A stretch of DNA of 5,983 nt from Hyphomicrobiales bacterium (lineage in GTDB: Bacteria > Pseudomonadota > Alphaproteobacteria > Rhizobiales > Aestuariivirgaceae), in assembly GCA_025362535.1 (NCBI GenBank), contig JANYGE010000135.1, forward strand, positions 1 to 5,983. The letters are read 5' to 3'. A model generated the notes under the pieces. That model was not told where the DNA came from and ran no database searches. It saw only the letters and a list, made by a program, of their open reading frames with translations. Shown here piece by piece: positions 1 to 5,416 of this stretch. Made by a program: the position numbers and the translations under genes. Position 1 is the first letter of the stretch. Each line of letters starts with the position of its first letter.

Positions 1-6
1 ATTTCG

Positions 7-345
7 ATGGCAAGTCAATCTAGGAGACTGGATTCAGAAAACGAAACTCGAAACTGCGAAGAGATTTTGATTAAAGTTTTAGAGTTGAAGGATTTGCGCA
101 ACGTGGGGCCAGCGGCTTTGGCTGATTTTAAACTGCTGGGCATTTCTACTGTTGCGCAATTGAAATTACGTGATCCTGATGAACTTTATCAGCGTCTGCA
201 GATTATCACCAATAGCATCCATGACCCTTGCGTGTGGGATGTGTTTGCGGCTGCCATTCACCAGGTTAAAACTGGTGAGGCCAAGAATTGGTGGGCGTTC
301 ACGGCGGAGCGCAAAGTGAAGTTTGCAAAAAAGCGCAAAGCTTAA
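7..345 (+). CDS. Small helix-hairpin-helix protein, Cdd1 / 'pathogenicity locus' family
   Basis: A 112-residue protein. A helix-hairpin-helix-like segment lies at about residues 28-47, with the hairpin NVGP at 32-35 followed by LLGIST. It is followed by DPDELYQRL (56-64), a block HDPCVWDVFAAAIHQV (72-87) with Cys75, and NWWAF near the C-terminus (94-98) before a basic tail. This order resembles the Cdd1 family (named after a Helicobacter locus) and, more distantly, the C-terminal domain of TfoX. Helix-hairpin-helix folds often bind DNA without sequence specificity, but the role of this family is not established, so no function is assigned. The reading frame is open to the left edge (codons at 1-6 are not stops) and no ribosome site is visible, so the real start could lie outside the window. 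It converges with the ABC-F gene and shares a TTAA with it at the stop codons. Family assignment is from memory of motifs. Confidence 0.8.
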   Translation: MASQSRRLDSENETRNCEEILIKVLELKDLRNVGPAALADFKLLGISTVAQLKLRDPDELYQRLQIITNSIHDPCVWDVFAAAIHQVKTGEAKNWWAFTAERKVKFAKKRKA

Positions 346-1964
346 TTGATCAAGCCCGGTGCTTCATAGCCGGTGCGCTCCACATATTCGGTGTAACCGC
401 CACCATATTGGTGAATGCCTTCGGGCGTGAGTTCCAGCACGCGGTTGGAGAGCGCTGCAAGGAAGTGGCGATCATGCGAAACGAAGAGCATGGTGCCTTC
501 ATATTCGGCCAAGGCCTTGATCAGCATTTCTTTGGTGAAGAGATCGAGATGGTTGGTGGGCTCATCGAGCACCAGAAAATTTGGTGGGTCGAACAACATG
601 CGCGCCATCACCAGTCGGGCTTTTTCACCACCAGACAGCACGCGGCATTTCTTCTCCACATCATCACCCGAGAAACCAAATGCGCCCGCCAGCGCGCGCA
701 GTGAGCCTTGTGTAGCCTGTGGAAAAGCATGTTCCAGCGATTCAAAAACGCTGTGATCGCCGTCCAATAATTCCATCGCGTGCTGGGCGAAATAGCCCAT
801 CCTCACTGAGGCTCCAATCGCTACATTGCCTTGGTCCGGTTCGGCAGCGCCTGCAATCAATTTCAGCAGCGTTGATTTACCCGCTCCATTGATGCCCATA
901 ATGCACCAGCGTTCCTTGCGGCGAATTTGAAAATCGAGATCAGCATAAATCTGTTTCGTGCCATAGGCTTTATGCACATTGGTGATGCTCACCACATCTT
1001 CACCCGAACGCGGCGCGGGGGCGAAATCAAAATCCACTGATACGCGGCGTTTGGGGGGCTCCACGCGGTCAATCTTTTCCAGTTTCTTCACACGGCTTTG
1101 CACTTGTGCGGCATGTGAGGCGCGGGCTTTGAATCGCGCGATGAAATTCAATTCCTTGGCCAGCATAGCCTGCTGGCGCTCAAATGAAGCTTGTTGTTGT
1201 TTTTCAGCGAGGGCGCGTTGAGCTTCATAGAATTCATAGTCGCCGGAATAGGAGGTGAGTTCGCCGCCATCAATTTCCACAATCTTGGTCACGATGCGAT
1301 TCATAAATTCGCGATCATGTGAGGTCATCAGCAAGAGACCGTCATAATTTTTGAGGAAGTGCTCTAGCCAGATCAAGCTTTCAAGATCGAGATGGTTGGA
1401 AGGCTCATCGAGCAACATGGCATCGGGCCGCATCAATAAAATGCGGGCCAGCGCCACCCGCATTTTCCAGCCGCCTGAAAGTTTTGATACATCGCCATCC
1501 ATCATCTCTTGGCTGAAGCTGAGGCCCGCCAGAACTTCACGCGCCCGCGCATCCTGGGCATAGCCATCGAGTTTTTCAAACTGCGCCTGCACTTCACCAT
1601 AACGTGCAATGATGTCGTCCATCTCATCCATTTTATCGGGGTCGGCCATGGCCGCTTCAAGTGCGGCCATCTCGGCAGCCACAGCACTCACCGGCCCAGC
1701 GCCTTCCATCACCTCGGCCACGGCAGAGCGGCCATGCATTTCGCCCACATCCTGGCTGAAGTAACCAATGGTAATGCCGCGATCAAGCGAGACTTGGCCC
1801 TCATCGGTTTCTTCCTGTCCGGTGATCATGCGGAACAGCGTGGTCTTGCCCGCCCCATTGGGACCAACTAAACCAATTTTCTCACCCCGGTTTAAAGCGG
1901 CGGAGGCTTCAACAAAGAGAATTTGATGGCCATTTTGTTTGGAGACGGAGTCAATGCGGATCAT
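342..1964 (-). CDS. ABC-F family ATPase (ribosome-associated translation factor type)
   Basis: A soluble protein of 540 residues with two ATP-binding cassettes and no membrane segments. The first cassette has Walker A GPNGAGKTT (34-42), signature LSGGW (162-166), Walker B MLLDEP (183-188) followed by SNHLD, and switch SHD (215-217). The second has GINGAGKST (357-365), LSGGE (443-447), LVLDEP (464-469) followed by TNHLD, and SHD (496-498). A charged linker at about 238-305, rich in Q, K and R, matches the tRNA-interacting linker of ABC-F proteins. Members such as EttA, Uup and YbiT act on the ribosome; some others confer antibiotic resistance, but nothing here points to that. The protein ends soon after the second cassette and lacks Uup's C-terminal coiled coil. 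I chose the ATG at 1964 because it gives the family-typical opening MIRIDSVSKQ. An in-frame ATG at 2030 would add 22 low-complexity residues (Pro/Ser/Asn) coded by a polypyrimidine stretch. Neither start has a clear Shine-Dalgarno site. Confidence 0.93.
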   Translation of the reverse strand: MIRIDSVSKQNGHQILFVEASAALNRGEKIGLVGPNGAGKTTLFRMITGQEETDEGQVSLDRGITIGYFSQDVGEMHGRSAVAEVMEGAGPVSAVAAEMAALEAAMADPDKMDEMDDIIARYGEVQAQFEKLDGYAQDARAREVLAGLSFSQEMMDGDVSKLSGGWKMRVALARILLMRPDAMLLDEPSNHLDLESLIWLEHFLKNYDGLLLMTSHDREFMNRIVTKIVEIDGGELTSYSGDYEFYEAQRALAEKQQQASFERQQAMLAKELNFIARFKARASHAAQVQSRVKKLEKIDRVEPPKRRVSVDFDFAPAPRSGEDVVSITNVHKAYGTKQIYADLDFQIRRKERWCIMGINGAGKSTLLKLIAGAAEPDQGNVAIGASVRMGYFAQHAMELLDGDHSVFESLEHAFPQATQGSLRALAGAFGFSGDDVEKKCRVLSGGEKARLVMARMLFDPPNFLVLDEPTNHLDLFTKEMLIKALAEYEGTMLFVSHDRHFLAALSNRVLELTPEGIHQYGGGYTEYVERTGYEAPGLIN

Positions 1965-2064
1965 GATGCAAAGGCGTTTAGGCGAGGGGAGGGAGGAAGG
2001 GAAGTGGGAGTTAGAGTTGGCCTGAACCATTGCTTTTACTTTTTGAAATCTCTACATATCGAGT
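1965..2064. promoter_or_regulatory. Divergent intergenic region between ABC-F gene and Rrf2 gene
   Basis: One hundred bases separate the two divergent starts, so promoters for both genes should lie here or overlap the coding starts. For the Rrf2 gene a weak sigma-70-like pair can be drawn: TTGCTT (2030-2035), 17 bases, TACATA (2053-2058). This would place transcription start at about the ATG, meaning a nearly leaderless message. No convincing pair was found for the minus-strand gene. The ABC-F-proximal half is a purine-rich tract on the plus strand. Confidence 0.4.
1986..2008 (+). other. Canonical G-quadruplex motif (polypurine tract)
   Basis: Four runs of at least three G occur in 23 bases: 1986-1989, 1991-1993, 1999-2001 and 2006-2008, with loops of 1, 5 and 4 bases. 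This satisfies the G3+N1-7 pattern. Positions 1984-2004 are purines only. The G-rich strand is the template strand for the ABC-F gene and would appear as a C-rich leader in its mRNA if transcription starts upstream. The motif is seen directly; whether it folds or matters is unknown. Confidence 0.6.
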
Positions 2065-2071
2065 ATGATAT
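2056..2071. promoter_or_regulatory. Short inverted repeat over the Rrf2 start codon (possible autoregulatory site)
   Basis: ATATC (2056-2060) and GATAT (2067-2071) form a perfect 5-base inverted repeat with a 6-base spacer, centred on the ATG at 2065 and touching the weak -10 candidate. Rrf2 regulators commonly repress their own genes, so an operator here is plausible. A 5-base arm in AT-rich DNA can easily arise by chance. Confidence 0.2.
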
Positions 2072-2499
2072 CTCAACGCGCCCGTTATGCTTTTAAAGCC
2101 ATTGTTGCCTTGGCGCGGGCCGAGGCTGGGCGGGGGCTTAATATCCGTGAGCTCTGCGCGCAGGAGCATCTTCCACGGAAATTTATTGAGCAGATATTAT
2201 CTTCGCTTCGGGTCGCTGGTTATATCAGCAGCAGGCGGGGGCGCGATGGGGGCTATGAATTGCTGAAGCCTGTCGATCTCATCCATATTGGGCCGCTGTT
2301 GCGGCTGGTTGATGGCCCGATTGCGCCGCTGCCCTGCTTGTCGCGCACCGCCTATCGGCGATGTGAAGATTGCATAAGCGAATCGGCTTGTGAGCTGCGG
2401 CAGGCTTTTGACAAGCCCTATGCGGATTATCTGTCACAACTCGAAAACCTGACTTTAGCGCAGGTCATTCAGCAAGCAGACGCTAAAAAAATCTCATAA
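2065..2499 (+). CDS. Rrf2-family transcriptional regulator with a four-cysteine cluster
   Basis: 144 residues, the usual length for the family. The opening MISQRARYAFKAIVAL is the standard first helix. A winged helix-turn-helix follows: LNIRELCAQEHLPRKFIEQIL (25-45), then the wing SRRGRDGGYEL (56-66). After the dimerisation region come Cys91, Cys100, Cys103 and Cys109 (C-X8-C-X2-C-X5-C), in the place where IscR, NsrR and RirA carry three cluster-ligating cysteines; Cys31 lies in the DNA-binding domain. By analogy it may hold an Fe-S cluster or act as a thiol switch, but the spacing is not IscR's C-X5-C-X5-C. It sits immediately upstream of, and in line with, the sulfate transport genes, so control of that operon is the natural inference, comparable in logic to CymR in Bacillus. 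The ATG lacks a proper Shine-Dalgarno site (only GAG one base ahead). A leaderless transcript is possible. Confidence 0.92.
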   Translation: MISQRARYAFKAIVALARAEAGRGLNIRELCAQEHLPRKFIEQILSSLRVAGYISSRRGRDGGYELLKPVDLIHIGPLLRLVDGPIAPLPCLSRTAYRRCEDCISESACELRQAFDKPYADYLSQLENLTLAQVIQQADAKKIS

Positions 2500-2519
2500 A
2501 AGTTCCAGCATTGGCGAAC

Positions 2520-2554
2520 ATTTACCCATAACTATATGAATATATTAGGTAAAT
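2520..2554. repeat. Outer inverted repeat ATTTACC / GGTAAAT ahead of the sulfate operon
   Basis: ATTTACC at 2520-2526 and GGTAAAT at 2548-2554 are perfect reverse complements, separated by 21 AT-rich bases that include AATATATT (2539-2546). A further GGTAAA lies at 2565-2570, inside the next palindrome, making a three-copy GGTAAA motif. It could be a spaced regulator site. The arms are short and the spacer long, so support is modest. Confidence 0.3.
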
Positions 2555-2556
2555 AA

Positions 2557-2580
2557 TTTTGTTCGGTAAAAAGAACAAAA
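2557..2580. promoter_or_regulatory. Inverted repeat 1: candidate operator or leader hairpin
   Basis: TTTTGTTC (2557-2564) and GAACAAAA (2573-2580) are perfect 8-base arms separated by 8 bases. This lies 60 bases upstream of the binding-protein ATG. The geometry (8-8-8) equals that of the next repeat, whose centre is 33 bases downstream, close to three helical turns. It could be an upstream operator for the neighbouring Rrf2 protein or another sulfur regulator, or, if transcription starts further upstream, an mRNA hairpin. Confidence 0.5.
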
Positions 2581-2583
2581 CTC

Positions 2584-2611
2584 TTGAATCTATACTAAAT
2601 TGATGTAGTAT
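2584..2611 (+). promoter_or_regulatory. Candidate sigma-70-type promoter for the sulfate operon
   Basis: TTGAAT (2584-2589) and TAGTAT (2606-2611) are separated by 16 bases; each matches four of six consensus positions, and transcription would start near 2618, about 22 bases before the ATG. The -10 element lies in the right arm of inverted repeat 2, a classic position for repression. Alternatives are TATACT (2591-2596) as the -10 without a good -35, or TTGGCG (2511-2516) with TATATG (2533-2538), which would leave a leader of about 90 bases holding both palindromes. Confidence 0.35.
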
Positions 2612-2613
2612 AG
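2590..2613. promoter_or_regulatory. Inverted repeat 2: candidate operator overlapping the promoter
   Basis: CTATACTA (2590-2597) and TAGTATAG (2606-2613) are perfect 8-base arms around an 8-base spacer. Beyond one mismatch (2589/2614) the pairing resumes for two bases (2587-2588 with 2615-2616), giving 10 of 11 paired. It lies between and over the proposed -35 and -10 elements and 13 bases before the Shine-Dalgarno site. An Rrf2-family dimer protects a site of roughly this size, so the adjacent regulator is the first candidate; direct evidence is lacking. Confidence 0.5.
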
Positions 2614-2626
2614 GTTTATTGAAACG

Positions 2627-2633
2627 AAAGGAG
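2627..2633 (+). promoter_or_regulatory. Ribosome binding site deciding the binding-protein start
   Basis: AAAGGAG lies six bases before the ATG at 2640. This fixes the start there and not at the in-frame TTG at 2619, which would place this site inside the coding region and add seven charged residues ahead of the signal peptide. It is one of the best ribosome sites in the window, fitting high expression of a periplasmic binding protein. Confidence 0.85.
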
Positions 2634-2639
2634 CCTAAA

Positions 2640-3674
2640 ATGTCTAACTCAATTCCCCGCCGCGGTTTACTTGTAGCTGTTGCTGCCACCGCACTTTTCA
2701 CAAGTCTTGGTGTGTCCTCGGCTTTTGCCGATAAGACGCTGCTGAATGTTAGTTATGATCCAACACGCGAATTATATAAGGCGATCAATGAAGCTTTTGC
2801 CGCCGATTGGAAGGCAAAACACAATGGTGAAGTCGTTACCGTCAATCAATCCCATGGCGGTTCCGGCAAGCAGGCCCGCGCGGTGATTGATGGGCTGAAG
2901 GCCGATGTGGTGACCCTCGCTTTAGCGGGTGACATTGATGCCATCGCGACCAAAGGCAAATTGCTTCCAGAAGATTGGGCCAAGCGCCTGCCGCATAATT
3001 CGGTGCCCTATTCTTCCACCATCGTCTTCGTGGTGAAAAAGGGCAACCCAAAAGGGATCAAAGATTGGGGCGATCTCACCCAGGCCGGGCTACAGGTGAT
3101 CACACCTAATCCGAAAACCTCAGGCGGTGCCCGCTGGAATTATCTCGCAGCTTGGGCCTGGGCCAGCAAGGCCAATGGTGGCGACGAGGCAAAGGTGAAA
3201 GAATTCATCGCCGATCTCTACCGGAATGTGCCAGTTCTTGACACAGGTGCCCGTGGGTCCACCACCACGTTTGCCGAGCGTGGTATTGGTGATGTTTTGA
3301 TCTCCTGGGAAAGTGATGCCTTCTTGGCGCTTGATGAATTTGGTGCTGATAAGTTTGAGATCGTAGTGCCTTCCCTGTCGATCAATGCTGAAACGCCAGT
3401 GGCTGTGGTTGATGAAAACGCCAAAGCAAATGGCAATGAAGAAATTGCTAAGGCCTATCTCGAGTTCCTGTATACTCCAGAAGTACAGAAATTGGCGGCC
3501 CACCAACATTATCGCCCGAGCGATCCATCAGCGGCAGATCCTGCTGATCTCGCCAAGCTTCCCAAGGTTGAGTTGGTGAATATCGATGATGCATTTGGCG
3601 GATGGAAAAAGGCGCAGGCCACACATTTCGCTGATGGTGCCATCTTCGATCAAATTTATAAACCAACTAACTAA
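2640..3674 (+). CDS. sbp: Periplasmic sulfate-binding protein of ABC transporter (Sbp/CysP family)
   Basis: 344 residues with a signal peptide: RR at 7-8, hydrophobic core to about 25, and a likely cut after AFA (28-30). The twin Arg is followed by GLL, so Tat export is imaginable but Sec is likelier. The mature start [11 protein letters not shown] (36-46) is the family hallmark, followed by QSHGGSGKQ (70-78), [18 protein letters not shown] (155-172), DTGARGS (201-207), ISWE (221-224) and the ending [15 protein letters not shown]. The sulfate contacts known from Salmonella SBP (Ser45, Ser130-Gly131-Gly132, Ala173, Trp192) appear here as Ser75, Ser161-Gly162-Gly163, Ala204 and Trp223. Sbp and CysP overlap in sulfate and thiosulfate use, and the two cannot be separated here. 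The mature protein has no Cys and no Met at all. It is the first gene of the operon with cysTWA and has a strong ribosome site. Confidence 0.97.
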   Translation: MSNSIPRRGLLVAVAATALFTSLGVSSAFADKTLLNVSYDPTRELYKAINEAFAADWKAKHNGEVVTVNQSHGGSGKQARAVIDGLKADVVTLALAGDIDAIATKGKLLPEDWAKRLPHNSVPYSSTIVFVVKKGNPKGIKDWGDLTQAGLQVITPNPKTSGGARWNYLAAWAWASKANGGDEAKVKEFIADLYRNVPVLDTGARGSTTTFAERGIGDVLISWESDAFLALDEFGADKFEIVVPSLSINAETPVAVVDENAKANGNEEIAKAYLEFLYTPEVQKLAAHQHYRPSDPSAADPADLAKLPKVELVNIDDAFGGWKKAQATHFADGAIFDQIYKPTN

Positions 3675-3680
3675 GGCGAA

Positions 3681-3712
3681 TGGCGTGGCGTTGTCCTCCC
3701 TTTTCCACGCCA
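3681..3712 (+). promoter_or_regulatory. mRNA hairpin burying the cysT start codon
   Basis: TGGCGTGG (3681-3688) pairs perfectly with CCACGCCA (3705-3712) around a 16-base pyrimidine-rich loop. Six of the eight pairs are G-C. The GTG start codon of cysT (3685-3687) lies within the left arm, seven bases after the stop of the binding-protein gene. It should lower independent initiation at cysT and favour coupling to upstream translation. Pairing is seen directly; the effect is inferred. Confidence 0.55.
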
Positions 3713-4542
3713 AAGCCTTTCGTCAACCAAGCGTCTTGCCCGGATTCGGGTTGACGCTTGGTTTCGTCGTTACGGCTTTGAGTCTGGTTGTGTTGCTGCC
3801 TCTCGCGGCCCTGATGTTGAAAGCCTTCAGCATTGGACCAGCCGCATTTTTTGCTATCGCCACCGATGCGCGAGTGCTGGCAGCACTGCGGCTTTCTTTT
3901 GGTGCGGCCTTTATTGCAGCACTGGTGAATGCTGTTTTCGGGCTGCTCGTGGCTTGGGTTTTGGTACGTTATGATTTTCCCGGCAAGCGCATCATTGATG
4001 CTGTGGTGGATTTGCCCTTTGCGCTTCCCACTGCCGTTGCAGGCATAGCACTCTCTGCCATCTATGCGCCCAACGGGGTTATCGGGGCGCTTGCGGGATT
4101 ATTCGGACTCAAGCTCGCCTATACACCGCTGGGTGTGGTGCTTGCGCTCATTTTCATTGGCCTGCCTTTCGTGGTGCGCACGGTGCAGCCAGTGCTTGAA
4201 GAGGTAGAACGCGACATTGAAGAAGTCTCGGCGCTTCTTGGTGCCTCGCGTCTGCGCACAATTTTTCAGGTGGTGTTGCCCAATGTCTATCCGGCTTTAA
4301 TAACAGGCGTGGCCCTGGCATTCGCGCGCGGTGTGGGTGAGTATGGTTCGGTGATCTTTATCGCTGGCAATATTCCCAGAGTGTCGGAAATTGCTCCGCT
4401 GTTGATTGTCATCAAGCTTGAGGAATTTGATTATGCTGGGGCCACCGTCATTGCCACGGTGATGCTGCTGATTTCATTTGCACTTCTGTTTATCATCAAC
4501 GCGCTGCAAGCCTGGCAACGCAAGAGGTTTGGCAATGGCTGA
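3685..4542 (+). CDS. cysT: Sulfate ABC transporter permease CysT (CysU)
   Basis: An inner-membrane permease of 285 residues from the chosen GTG start; the E. coli protein is of similar length. Six membrane segments can be read at about 21-45, 68-94, 106-129, 147-167, 203-227 and 251-273. Family marks are VLPGF near the N-terminus, [12 protein letters not shown] (109-120), [14 protein letters not shown] (160-173), the EAA loop [10 protein letters not shown]...LPN that docks on CysA (179-200), and [14 protein letters not shown] (218-231). It pairs with CysW to form the sulfate channel. The start was chosen because TAAGG (3672-3676, overlapping the previous stop) lies eight bases ahead of GTG 3685; the in-frame ATGs at 3586, 3589 and 3634 lie inside the binding-protein gene. 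An ATG at 3680 is out of frame and stops after 24 codons. Cys is absent and only two internal Met occur. The gene overlaps cysW by eight bases. Confidence 0.94.
   Translation: MALSSLFHAKAFRQPSVLPGFGLTLGFVVTALSLVVLLPLAALMLKAFSIGPAAFFAIATDARVLAALRLSFGAAFIAALVNAVFGLLVAWVLVRYDFPGKRIIDAVVDLPFALPTAVAGIALSAIYAPNGVIGALAGLFGLKLAYTPLGVVLALIFIGLPFVVRTVQPVLEEVERDIEEVSALLGASRLRTIFQVVLPNVYPALITGVALAFARGVGEYGSVIFIAGNIPRVSEIAPLLIVIKLEEFDYAGATVIATVMLLISFALLFIINALQAWQRKRFGNG
3725..3763 (+). promoter_or_regulatory. Strong long stem-loop in the first codons of cysT
   Basis: AACCAAGCGTC (3725-3735) is the exact reverse complement of GACGCTTGGTT (3753-3763). Inside, CCCG (3739-3742) pairs with CGGG (3747-3750) around GATT, giving 15 base pairs broken only by a small internal loop. 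An alternative partial pairing is CGTCAACC (3721-3728) with GGTTGACG (3749-3756). The right arm is followed by TCGTCGTT, not an uninterrupted T run, so it is not a standard terminator. It may block 3'-5' decay of the upstream message or cause partial attenuation. It encodes the conserved [12 protein letters not shown] stretch. Confidence 0.6.
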
Positions 4543-5407
4543 TCTTGCTTTCACCCTAAAACCACAAGCCCGCAGTGAGATTGGCGAGAGCCGGCTTCTA
4601 CGTTTTGCTCTCATCATTCTTGCCATCAGCTTTCTTACTGTGGTGCTGTTGCTGCCCTTGATCATTGTGTTTTCTGAAGCTTTGCGCAAAGGCGCTGAGG
4701 TTTTCTTCAAAGCCTTCACTGAACCAGACACGCGCGCTGCGCTGCGTCTCACGCTTTTGGTGGCGGTGATTGCTGTGCCTTTTAATATGGTGTTTGGGGT
4801 GGCTGCCAGTTGGGCCGTAACCAAGTTTAATTTCAAGGGCAAGAGCCTGCTGCTCACGCTGATTGATTTGCCCTTCTCGATTTCGCCTGTGATTTCCGGT
4901 TTGGTTTATGTGTTGCTGTTTGGTGCGCAAGGCTGGCTGGGGCCTTGGCTCAAATTGCATAATATAGAAATCATTTTCGCCGTGCCTGGCATTGTGTTGG
5001 CCACGGTCTTCGTCACTTTTCCTTTTGTAGCGCGAGAATTGATCCCGCTGATGCAGGCGCAAGGAACGGCCGAGGAAGAGGCCGCACTCACCTTGGGCGC
5101 TTCGGGCTGGCATACCTTCGCACATGTAACCTTGCCCAATATCAAATGGGCGCTGCTCTATGGTGTGCTCTTGTGCAATGCTCGCGCTATGGGAGAGTTT
5201 GGCGCTGTGTCAGTGGTCTCTGGCCATATTCGCGGCCTCACCACCACGCTGCCGCTGCAAATTGAAATTCTCTATAATGAATATAATTTCACCGCTGCCT
5301 TCGCCGTGGCCACATTGCTGGCGGGGCTTGCCCTTTTCACCCTCATTCTTAAATCGCTGCTCGAATGGCGCTTTGCCGATGAGCTTGCCGCCGCCAACCG
5401 TCCCTAG
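4535..5407 (+). CDS. cysW: Sulfate ABC transporter permease CysW
   Basis: The second inner-membrane permease, 290 residues. It has a hydrophilic N-terminus (1-21) and six predicted membrane segments at about 22-47, 70-95, 105-129, 145-166, 203-226 and 254-274. Marks of CysW are [20 protein letters not shown] (111-130), [12 protein letters not shown] (162-173), an EAA loop [13 protein letters not shown]...LPN (180-202) and [16 protein letters not shown] (219-234). The ATG at 4535 is preceded by AAGAGG (4522-4527) at seven bases and overlaps the end of cysT by eight bases, so translation is probably coupled. A longer in-frame start at 4478 would lie within cysT and is not supported. The protein has one Cys (214) and three internal Met. 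Confidence 0.96.
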   Translation: MADLAFTLKPQARSEIGESRLLRFALIILAISFLTVVLLLPLIIVFSEALRKGAEVFFKAFTEPDTRAALRLTLLVAVIAVPFNMVFGVAASWAVTKFNFKGKSLLLTLIDLPFSISPVISGLVYVLLFGAQGWLGPWLKLHNIEIIFAVPGIVLATVFVTFPFVARELIPLMQAQGTAEEEAALTLGASGWHTFAHVTLPNIKWALLYGVLLCNARAMGEFGAVSVVSGHIRGLTTTLPLQIEILYNEYNFTAAFAVATLLAGLALFTLILKSLLEWRFADELAAANRP

Positions 5408-5416
5408 GAGAATGCC

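Noticed and set aside
356..376. Direct repeat CCGGTGC at 356-362 and 370-376
   Set aside because: It is short and within coding sequence of the ABC-F C-terminus; chance is sufficient.
288..756. Plus-strand open frames of 138 and 113 codons opposite the ABC-F gene
   Set aside because: They are antisense to a gene with complete ABC-F motifs, show no recognisable domain and lack ribosome sites.
1965..2030. 22-residue N-terminal extension of the ABC-F protein from the ATG at 2030
   Set aside because: The extension is low-complexity and coded by a polypyrimidine stretch; the family-typical N-terminus begins at the ATG at 1964.
2619..2639. TTG start seven codons upstream for the binding protein
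   Set aside because: It would put the strong AAAGGAG inside the coding sequence; the ATG at 2640 has ideal spacing.
2500..2639. Riboswitch (SAM-II or similar) ahead of the sulfate operon
   Set aside because: The leader does not show the conserved pseudoknot elements I know of; only simple inverted repeats are visible.
3120..3509. Minus-strand open frame of 129 codons
   Set aside because: It is antisense to the strongly conserved sulfate-binding protein and has no recognisable features.
3586..3684. ATG starts for cysT inside the binding-protein gene
   Set aside because: They would overlap conserved binding-protein sequence by more than 40 bases and add a hydrophilic stretch absent from CysT proteins.
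3725..3772. Intrinsic terminator ending the binding-protein transcript
   Set aside because: The stem is strong but followed by TCGTCGTT and not a T run, and it lies within the cysT coding region; partial attenuation remains possible.
4598..5145. Minus-strand open frames of 175 and 79 codons opposite cysW
   Set aside because: Their composition (rich in Gln, His, Arg, Asn) is that of a reverse reading of a membrane protein; no ribosome site or domain is seen.
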